A stretch of 7,015 nucleotides of DNA from assembly GCA_002696705.1 (NCBI GenBank), contig NZSH01000013.1, positions 18,446 to 25,460 on the forward strand. The letters are read 5' to 3'. Positions 1-5,572 of this stretch are shown here, piece by piece. Numbering within the stretch: position 1 is the stretch's first letter; every line of letters starts with the position of its first letter. The translations under genes and the position numbers were made by a program. The stretch is from Woeseiaceae bacterium. GTDB lineage: Bacteria; Acidobacteriota; Vicinamibacteria; Vicinamibacterales; UBA823. The notes under the pieces are model-generated. The model saw only the letters and a list, made by a program, of their open reading frames with translations. It was not told the origin of the DNA and ran no database searches.

Positions 1-1896
1 AATCACGCTGGGGCTGGTGTAGGTCGCCGTTGTTAATCTGCGCTCGTATGCTTCACCAGCGCTCTCAAGCTCAGACAGCGCCAAACGTAGTGAGGTCAGG
101 TCTAGAGTTTCATTAGTATCAAGTTCGTTGTAATAATGCTCGATCTCGTCGACATAGACATCCATCGTGTTCGCGTAATCGATAAAGTTAAACGGTAAGA
201 CCGTCGCATCAGCTAATCGCAATAAAGCGGTACCCATAATCTGCGAAAGTGCACGTCCGTGCTTGAAATTCTTGTCACCAAAGTTTGTGTACCACGTGAA
301 CGAATCGTATTTCGAATGATAAACGCCCCCTCGGCTCTCCCCTCCAAAACCGAGATTAAGTGACGCCATCGTCAAGTGGTCCAAAAAGACGGTGTAGTCG
401 GAACCCGAGCCCAAAGCGGTAATCGGAAAGTGCTCTCGATTCTCAATCTGAAGTTGCTCATCCAAACTGTCAGCTTGTTCGAGTTGTCTCGCCTTCAATT
501 CGTCAAACACTGACCCATCCGAGCGTGGCCCTGAAACATCCCGTGCTAGTTCGTTCACAAAATACTGAAGTGAATGTGACCCTCCAGCCGACAACCAACC
601 TGCGCTAGTACTGTCAGAATTGATATAAACTACACCGTTTGCATTCAGTTCAGTCTTGTGCTTCTCAGCCCACTCAGTCGATCCGAGTAATCCCCATTCT
701 TCACCATCCCAAGAAGCAAAAAAGATAGTCCGCTTCGGCCGCCAACCTTGATCGAGCAACTGGCCTAGTCCGCGCGCTGTTTCCATCAACACAACGTTTC
801 CACTCGTCGGGTCAGTTGCACCATTCACCCAAGCATCGTGATGATTACCTTGCACGATCCATTGGTCGGGGAATTCTGCCCCATCGATGCGTGCAATAAC
901 GTTATAGAGTGGCCGCACCTGCCAGTCGAACGACAGCTTCAAATGCACAGTCGAAGGACCTGGACCTATTTGATACGTGATGGGGAGTGCGCCACGCCAA
1001 TCTTCAGGTGCAACTGGTCCTCCCAAATGCTTCAGCAAAGGCAATGCGTCAGCATAGGAGATTGGAAGCACTGGAATCTTCAGTAGTGTTTCGGCATCGG
1101 CCCGATCCAGTTTCCGAGCGCCAGGTTCCGAACCCCATCCTGGCGTCAAGGGATCGCCTGGATAGATGGGCATGTCCATCACACTGCCACGCTGGGCACC
1201 ATACTCAGGTCGAAAGGGCCCTTCTGGATACACGTTACCCTGAAAGTACCCGTCGTCTTTCGGGTCTGAATATATGATGCAGCCCACTGCTCCGTGTTCC
1301 CAAGCTAACTTAGGTTTAATACCTCGCCAACTCCGGCCGTATCTCGCGATAACTATCTTGCCTTCGACACTAATGCCGAGTTCTTCCAAACGGTCGTAGT
1401 CCTCTGGAATCCCATAGTTCACATAGACCAGTTCGGCCGTTACGTCACCATCAGCAGAATAAGCGTTGTAGTTAGGTAGGCCTCCAATATCGCCAGAATC
1501 CTGATCCTCTGGAATCGCCGGCTCCTCAAGCCGTAGTTGAATCCGCTCCGGCTCGATTAACTCCACCACTCGTTCGACAGGAAATGGCATGAGTGCTTCA
1601 TGCTCTTCGATATAGGCTTCAAGGCCCCACGAGACGAATTGGGACAGAATGTACTCGGCTACCCGTCGGCTACCTGGCGCACCGGCATGATGAGGAGACT
1701 CACTAATAATGCGCATGTATTCACGCAAATTCGTGGGCTCCGGAATACTACGAAACAACTCTTCGCGTTGACGCTGTAAGTTAACCTCTTCATCTAGGAA
1801 GCCTCGAATACCTGCTTCTTGAGCTGAGGCGAGTTGCCCATAACTAAGAACTCCCGCAAAAACTATCGTTACGAAAATTGACTTTCGAATAGACAT
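1..1896 (-). CDS. Exported M28 metallopeptidase, glutamate carboxypeptidase II/PSMA-like (3' end missing)
   Basis: The frame is open from ATG 1896 to the left edge, giving 632 residues without the C-terminus. Residues 1-25 look like a Sec signal peptide: basic start, hydrophobic core, and an A-S-A cleavage site before Gln26. The product should therefore act in the periplasm or outside the cell. A protease-associated (PA) domain insertion covers about 150-290. The M28 catalytic domain follows with all co-catalytic zinc ligands and the general base of the family: H352, D362, E399-E400 in SWDGEEWGLLGSTEW, D428 and H527 in VYHSKY. From about 595 the transferrin-receptor-like dimerisation domain begins. 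By family, it removes C-terminal residues from peptides. By eye against human GCPII as I remember it, the S1' arginine is kept (R191), but the S1 arginine patch and the S1' Asn are not, so glutamate specificity is doubtful. It lies 58 bp downstream of the aldo/keto reductase on the same strand. The family call is firm; the substrate is unknown. Confidence 0.93.
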   Translation of the reverse strand, partial: MSIRKSIFVTIVFAGVLSYGQLASAQEAGIRGFLDEEVNLQRQREELFRSIPEPTNLREYMRIISESPHHAGAPGSRRVAEYILSQFVSWGLEAYIEEHEALMPFPVERVVELIEPERIQLRLEEPAIPEDQDSGDIGGLPNYNAYSADGDVTAELVYVNYGIPEDYDRLEELGISVEGKIVIARYGRSWRGIKPKLAWEHGAVGCIIYSDPKDDGYFQGNVYPEGPFRPEYGAQRGSVMDMPIYPGDPLTPGWGSEPGARKLDRADAETLLKIPVLPISYADALPLLKHLGGPVAPEDWRGALPITYQIGPGPSTVHLKLSFDWQVRPLYNVIARIDGAEFPDQWIVQGNHHDAWVNGATDPTSGNVVLMETARGLGQLLDQGWRPKRTIFFASWDGEEWGLLGSTEWAEKHKTELNANGVVYINSDSTSAGWLSAGGSHSLQYFVNELARDVSGPRSDGSVFDELKARQLEQADSLDEQLQIENREHFPITALGSGSDYTVFLDHLTMASLNLGFGGESRGGVYHSKYDSFTWYTNFGDKNFKHGRALSQIMGTALLRLADATVLPFNFIDYANTMDVYVDEIEHYYNELDTNETLDLTSLRLALSELESAGEAYERRLTTATYTSPSVI

Positions 1897-1902
1897 TACT
1901 TT

Positions 1903-1907
1903 CTCCT
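1903..1907 (-). promoter_or_regulatory. Shine-Dalgarno site of the M28 peptidase gene
   Basis: On the minus strand the sequence reads AGGAG, then six bases, then ATG at 1896. This is a near-ideal ribosome binding site. It fixes the start immediately before the predicted signal peptide. Confidence 0.8.
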
Positions 1908-1954
1908 ACGCATACAACTGGGCAATCTACTCATTACCAGTAACATCGCCTCGG

Positions 1955-2932
1955 TTAATGTCCCAAGATGGTATGTGGCCTGTATGGCTCTTCCAGGTGT
2001 TTACACTCGTTTTCGTCGAGCTCAATGTCAAGAGCGGCGATTGCTTCGTCAAATTGTGACATCTTCGAAACGCCTAGGATTGGCGCCGTCACGCCAGGCT
2101 GCCGCAACAACCACGCCAGCGAAATTTGAGCAGGCGACACACCTCGTTGTTTGGCAACCTCAACAACGCGTTTAACAATTTCAAAGTCTGACTCGGCATA
2201 ATAGAGCTTATGGGCAAACTCGTCGGTCTGAGCACGTTTGGTTGCACCCCAGTCTTTAAGTGTACGGTTCCCAGCCAAAAATCCACGTGCCAGCGGACTC
2301 CATGGAATAATGCCAATGCCTTCGTTTCGGCAAAGTGGAATCATTTCGCGCTCTTCCTCGCGATAGACGAGATTGTAATGGTTCTGCATTGATACGAACC
2401 GTGTCCAACCATGTCGATCACTGAGATAAAGCGCCTTAGTAAACTGCCAAGCATACATACTAGAAGCGCCGATATAGCGGGCTTTGCCTGCTTTCACAAT
2501 GTCGTTTAACGCTTGGAGTGTTTCTTCAATCGGAGTAAGGGGATCCCATCGATGAATTTGGTAGAGGTCAACGTGATCAAGCTGGAGGCGGCGAAGTGAT
2601 GCATCGATTGAATGAAAAAGATGCTTACGAGATAACCCTCGATCGTTCGGGTCGTCACTCATCGGATAGAATGCTTTAGTGCCAACTACGACCTGGTCGC
2701 GAACAGTAAAGTCCTTAAGTGCGCGTCCAAGAATTTCTTCACTGACACCGAGCGAGTACATATCCGCTGTGTCAAAAAAATTTATACCACTTTCAATCGC
2801 ACGCTGAATGAATAGACGACCGTCGGCTTCTGGGAGAATCCATTTACGCCAAGCGGGATCGCCGTAGGTCATTGTTCCCAAACAAAGACGTGAGACCTTT
2901 AATCCTGTGGACCCAAGGTTTGCGTATTGCAT
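1955..2932 (-). CDS. Aldo/keto reductase
   Basis: A 325-residue NAD(P)H-dependent oxidoreductase of the AKR superfamily, a cytoplasmic TIM barrel that reduces aldehydes or ketones. The N-terminus MQYANLGSTGLKVSRLCLG is typical of the family. The catalytic tetrad is complete: D54 and Y59 (FFDTADMY), K86 (VVVGTKAF) and H127 (LYQIHRWD). The cofactor-binding side shows IPWSPLARGFLAG (209-221) and GVSK (287-290). The overall pattern is closest to the COG0667 aryl-alcohol-dehydrogenase-like group, of which this is about the normal length. I chose ATG 2932 because it gives the family's usual N-terminus. A TTG at 2953 would add seven residues (MDRGQTL) and has no better ribosome site. It is divergent from the amidohydrolase and precedes the M28 gene by 58 bp. 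The substrate cannot be read from the sequence. Confidence 0.94.
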   Translation of the reverse strand: MQYANLGSTGLKVSRLCLGTMTYGDPAWRKWILPEADGRLFIQRAIESGINFFDTADMYSLGVSEEILGRALKDFTVRDQVVVGTKAFYPMSDDPNDRGLSRKHLFHSIDASLRRLQLDHVDLYQIHRWDPLTPIEETLQALNDIVKAGKARYIGASSMYAWQFTKALYLSDRHGWTRFVSMQNHYNLVYREEEREMIPLCRNEGIGIIPWSPLARGFLAGNRTLKDWGATKRAQTDEFAHKLYYAESDFEIVKRVVEVAKQRGVSPAQISLAWLLRQPGVTAPILGVSKMSQFDEAIAALDIELDENECKHLEEPYRPHTILGH

Positions 2933-2969
2933 AAGAGTCTGCCCGCGATCCAATATGAATCGCTCGCCT

Positions 2970-3028
2970 TTCAGAATATCATTCCGAGTGCAGTTTCACA
3001 CACTCGGTCGATTCTGGCGCATTCTGAA
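2970..3028. repeat. Outer 8-bp inverted repeat flanking the inner one
   Basis: TTCAGAAT at 2970-2977 is matched exactly by ATTCTGAA at 3021-3028. The pair encloses the 7-bp repeat at 2984-3007, with 6 unpaired bases on the left and 13 on the right. A truncated copy ATTCTG lies at 3011-3016, exactly 10 bp before the right arm, about one helical turn. Together they could form a nested hairpin or be clustered binding sites for one regulator. Confidence 0.4.
2984..3007. repeat. Perfect 7-bp inverted repeat, candidate operator
   Basis: CCGAGTG at 2984-2990 and its exact reverse complement CACTCGG at 3001-3007 are separated by 10 bp (CAGTTTCACA). The half-sites are 17 bp apart centre to centre. 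It lies between divergent starts and is followed by no T-run, so an operator fits better than a terminator. The function is inferred only. Confidence 0.5.
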
Positions 3029-3055
3029 CCAAATGAGGATACGATTCGTGAAGAC

Positions 3056-3958
3056 ATGACTGTGACGCATCTTAACGACATACACTGCCATTTTTTTTCA
3101 GAGCATTTTTTCTCGGTACTTAGTCGATCAAGAGCTGATCTCGGCACAGGCTCCACGGTCGTGGATGCGCTTGGATGGGATCACCCAGGGTCGCCAATTG
3201 CATTAGCACAACGCTGGATTAACGAAATGGACGTCCATAAGATTTCCCGTGTGGCGCTCATCGCAAGCGTGCCAGGAGATGAAGACTCCGTTGCAACTGC
3301 AGTGGCTGCGCATCCCGATCGATTCGTTGGTCAGTTTATGCTTGACCCAACACAGGACGATGCAGTCGAACGAACTGAACGCGCACTAACAGACCTTGGC
3401 TTGCGCGGCATTTGTCTCTTTCCTGCGATGCATCACTACAGCCTTGACGATGAGTGTGTGTCCAGGATTGCCTCGCTAGCATCAGCGAAAAAGCACGCCA
3501 CACTCTTCGTACATTGTGGTGTCCTATCAGTCGGCATTAGAAAAAAGCTTGGCTTGCCGAACAACTTTGATGTTCGACTTGGAGATCCGCTTGCCATTGT
3601 GCCGCTTGCTTTACGTTTCCCCAATCTCCCGATCATCATTCCACATTTCGGTGCTGGATTTTTTCGCGAAGCGTTGATAGCAGCAGACCTCTGCTCCAAC
3701 ATCTACTTGGATACGTCGAGCTCTAACAATTGGATTAAGTACCACACGAACGTCACGCTTACAGACGTATTTCAACAAGTGCTGGACATTCTTGGCCCAG
3801 ACCGTCTCCTATTTGGTAGTGACTCGTCTTTCTTTCCACGTGGCTGGCAGAAACCGATCTTTGAATCACAGCAAGCTGTGCTTCAGGAAATCGATGCTGA
3901 CCTTTATGCAACACAAAGAATATTTTATGAGAATTTTGAGCGAATTTTTGCTTTGTGA
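3056..3958 (+). CDS. Amidohydrolase family protein (amidohydrolase-2/ACMSD type)
   Basis: A 300-residue cytoplasmic metal-dependent hydrolase or decarboxylase with a TIM-barrel fold. The metal-site pattern of the amidohydrolase-2 family (relatives of 2-amino-3-carboxymuconate-6-semialdehyde decarboxylase, ACMSD) is complete: H10 and H12 (DIHCHFF), H153 (LFVHCG), H197 (IIPHFGAGF) and D256 (LLFGSDSSF). The length is normal for the family. I chose ATG 3056, which puts the HxH motif at residue 10 as is usual. The preceding GAAG is only a weak ribosome site. An in-frame TTG at 2927 would add 43 residues that overlap the aldo/keto reductase start. By family it would hydrolyse or decarboxylate a small cyclic or carboxylated compound; which one cannot be told. 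It is divergent from the reductase and 30 bp upstream of the ATPase gene, so probably co-transcribed with it. Confidence 0.9.
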   Translation: MTVTHLNDIHCHFFSEHFFSVLSRSRADLGTGSTVVDALGWDHPGSPIALAQRWINEMDVHKISRVALIASVPGDEDSVATAVAAHPDRFVGQFMLDPTQDDAVERTERALTDLGLRGICLFPAMHHYSLDDECVSRIASLASAKKHATLFVHCGVLSVGIRKKLGLPNNFDVRLGDPLAIVPLALRFPNLPIIIPHFGAGFFREALIAADLCSNIYLDTSSSNNWIKYHTNVTLTDVFQQVLDILGPDRLLFGSDSSFFPRGWQKPIFESQQAVLQEIDADLYATQRIFYENFERIFAL

Positions 3959-3988
3959 TTATAAAAGTCAGATTTTCATTACATCTCG

Positions 3989-4789
3989 ATGATGATACCT
4001 GCAACCTCAGATATCGCTCTTGCGCTCAATGGTGTCAGTGTAATTCGTGACGGTCGTCCGATCTTAAGTAATGTAGCTTGGACCGTTCGTAAGAGCGAGC
4101 ACTGGATCCTCCTCGGCCCAAATGGCTCAGGCAAGACCACGATCTGCGAAGTTGCTTCTTTGTACTTGCATCCTTCTACTGGCACGGTGGAAGTGCTTGG
4201 AGAAACTCTCGGCTTTACCGATGTACGAACGTTGCGAACTCGAATCGGCTATTCGAGTGCCAAGCTTGCCGATCTAATTCGCCCAGGTCTTTCGATAACT
4301 GACGTAGTAGTGACGGCTAAGCATGGAGCCCTGGCTCCGTGGTGGCACACCTACAAGACCGCGGATTACGAGAAAGCAGTTGGTTTACTGACACGCGTGG
4401 GCTGCAAGCATCTACTCGACCGGCGTTATGGCACCTTGGCGTCAGGTGAACGTAAACGTGTGGAACTAGCACGGGCTCTGATGGCAGACCCGGGCATGCT
4501 TTTACTAGATGAGCCAACTGCGGGGCTCGACCTAGGAGGTCGTGAAGCGTTAATCGCGTCGCTAGGATCCTTAGCCAAAAAGGACACGACTCCGCCAACC
4601 ATACTCGTCACTCATCACGTCGACGAAATTCCTCCTGGCTTTTCTCACCTGCTGCTGCTTCGTGGAGGTGTAGTACAAGCAGCTGGTCCGATTAATACGA
4701 CACTGACCGATGAAGCATTATCTCAGTGCTTCGAACTACCCCTACATGTCGAACGGCGCAATCAACGCTGGCAGGCTTGGGCAATCTGA
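3989..4789 (+). CDS. Soluble ABC ATPase, ModF/YlmA-like (COG1119 type)
   Basis: A 266-residue single nucleotide-binding domain without membrane segments. Walker A is GPNGSGKT (43-50), the signature is LASGERKR (150-157), Walker B is LLLDEP (171-176) and the switch His is H209. The segment THHVDEIPPGFSHLLLLRGG (208-227) is typical of the COG1119 group (ModF/PhrA and YlmA), as is the tryptophan just before Walker A (HWILLGPNGSGKT). The usual Q-loop glutamine is replaced: the site reads RIGYSSAKL (85-93). Two ATGs lie in tandem at 3989 and 3992, and neither has a clear Shine-Dalgarno. The gene follows the amidohydrolase by 30 bp, probably in one transcript. No permease gene is next to it. It may power an unlinked transporter or act as a stand-alone ATPase; databases often name this group molybdate or iron-complex ATPases without direct evidence. 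Confidence 0.9.
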   Translation: MMIPATSDIALALNGVSVIRDGRPILSNVAWTVRKSEHWILLGPNGSGKTTICEVASLYLHPSTGTVEVLGETLGFTDVRTLRTRIGYSSAKLADLIRPGLSITDVVVTAKHGALAPWWHTYKTADYEKAVGLLTRVGCKHLLDRRYGTLASGERKRVELARALMADPGMLLLDEPTAGLDLGGREALIASLGSLAKKDTTPPTILVTHHVDEIPPGFSHLLLLRGGVVQAAGPINTTLTDEALSQCFELPLHVERRNQRWQAWAI

Positions 4790-4841
4790 CCGAGGTTTAA
4801 AGCTAGCATCGTTACGCGTCATCGTTGGATTAGAATAAACT
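4790..4841. other. Short convergent spacer
   Basis: These 52 bp separate the converging ends of the soluble ATPase gene and the S8 protease gene. The heptamer CATCGTT occurs twice as a direct repeat (4807-4813 and 4820-4826). There is no GC-rich hairpin followed by a T-run on either strand, so no intrinsic terminator is called. Confidence 0.5.
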
Positions 4842-5564
4842 TCACGATTGGTTGGAGTATGTAGCAGAATTAGTGGCTAGGATCTTCACGACTTCATCAA
4901 TTGACGCTTCGGTGTGGTGCTCCACCACTCGAGCAAGGTATCCAGTCAAGTTCGCCACTGCAAAACTAATGCCTTTGAGATTTCGCTCAAGCGGAACTCC
5001 AGGAATCGGACGTGCGAAACCTGATGCGCGAAAAACCGTCTGTCCATCACTCGCCATAACCGATCGGTACTCGTTCCTCGGACAGTCCCAGTCGAGTGCC
5101 ACCCGGACGACACCAGATAAACTACCGGGAAACCATCGCGTGCCGTCTTCTTCAATGGCTGAAACCACGATGGCGTTCTGAGATATTGCACGCTCAACTA
5201 CAGCTTGCAATTGCACTTCAAGCTCCAGATTTGACGTGCCAAGACTAAGGTTAATCACTTGCATTTGGTGCTCGATGGCCCAGTCCATAGCTGCAACTAG
5301 GGCATCTCCGCCAGTCGCCAGTTCTTTCTCAAATACCTTCACGGCGTATAGTTCAATGTCCGGAGCCTTTTCAATAATAGTGGCGGCCACAGCAGTACCG
5401 TGCCCCAAGCGATCTAGATAATCCTGGTGTTGACGACCATCGGTATCAATGGCGACTCCACCAGACACCGATGGAATATGCGGATGCTTCCGATTGACAC
5501 CACTATCAACGACTGCCACACGAACTGAACGGCCAGTGGCCGCCTCGAATCGTTCGCCACGCAT
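4842..5564 (-). CDS. Small subtilisin-like (S8) serine protease, candidate leader peptidase (QhpE-like?)
   Basis: A 240-residue subtilase with no signal peptide or propeptide: the catalytic Asp is already at residue 20 (VAVVDSGVN), so it should act in the cytoplasm. The triad is D20, H55 (LGHGTAVAATI) and S200 (GISFAVANLTGYLARV, replacing the usual GTSMAAPHVAG). The substrate-binding strand INLSLGT (104-110) is kept. Where other subtilases have AAAGN, carrying the oxyanion-hole Asn, this one reads SAIEE (135-139). It begins 8 bp after the exporter's stop codon, with AGGAG overlapping the end of that gene, so the two are almost certainly co-translated. A cytoplasmic subtilase tied to an ABC exporter suggests leader removal from an exported modified peptide. 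QhpE, the unusual subtilase that trims the gamma subunit of quinohemoprotein amine dehydrogenase, is the best precedent. The S8 call is firm; the QhpE-like role is an inference. Confidence 0.92.
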   Translation of the reverse strand: MRGERFEAATGRSVRVAVVDSGVNRKHPHIPSVSGGVAIDTDGRQHQDYLDRLGHGTAVAATIIEKAPDIELYAVKVFEKELATGGDALVAAMDWAIEHQMQVINLSLGTSNLELEVQLQAVVERAISQNAIVVSAIEEDGTRWFPGSLSGVVRVALDWDCPRNEYRSVMASDGQTVFRASGFARPIPGVPLERNLKGISFAVANLTGYLARVVEHHTEASIDEVVKILATNSATYSNQS

Positions 5565-5572
5565 GGAATTCG

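Larger units (their letters stand above)
2933..3055. promoter_or_regulatory. Divergent intergenic region with nested inverted repeats
   Basis: These 123 bp separate the divergent starts of the aldo/keto reductase and the amidohydrolase, so promoters for both should lie here. No convincing -35/-10 pair stands out on either strand. The region does hold two nested inverted repeats, listed separately, which are candidate operator elements. The amidohydrolase frame also stays open leftward through it to a TTG at 2927, but that extension does not resemble family N-termini. Confidence 0.55.

Noticed and set aside
838..1277. Two overlapping plus-strand open frames (82 and 96 codons) opposite the M28 gene
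   Set aside because: They lie wholly inside the conserved M28 coding sequence, opposite the zinc-ligand and PA regions, and their translations show no recognisable domain.
1934..1943. Small hairpin (TTAC-CA-GTAA) between the reductase and M28 genes
   Set aside because: A four-base AT-rich stem is too short to support as a terminator or regulatory element.
1955..4789. A single biosynthetic cluster joining the reductase, amidohydrolase and soluble ATPase with the exporter-protease pair
   Set aside because: The groups are on opposite strands, converge at 4790-4841 and share no clear pathway, so a joint function is not supported by the sequence.
4790..4841. Intrinsic terminator between convergent genes
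   Set aside because: No stable GC-rich hairpin with a T-run is present; only short direct repeats and 6-bp palindromes such as GCTAGC and ACGCGT.
4852..5181. 109-codon plus-strand open frame opposite the S8 protease
   Set aside because: It is antisense to conserved subtilase motifs and its translation resembles no family.
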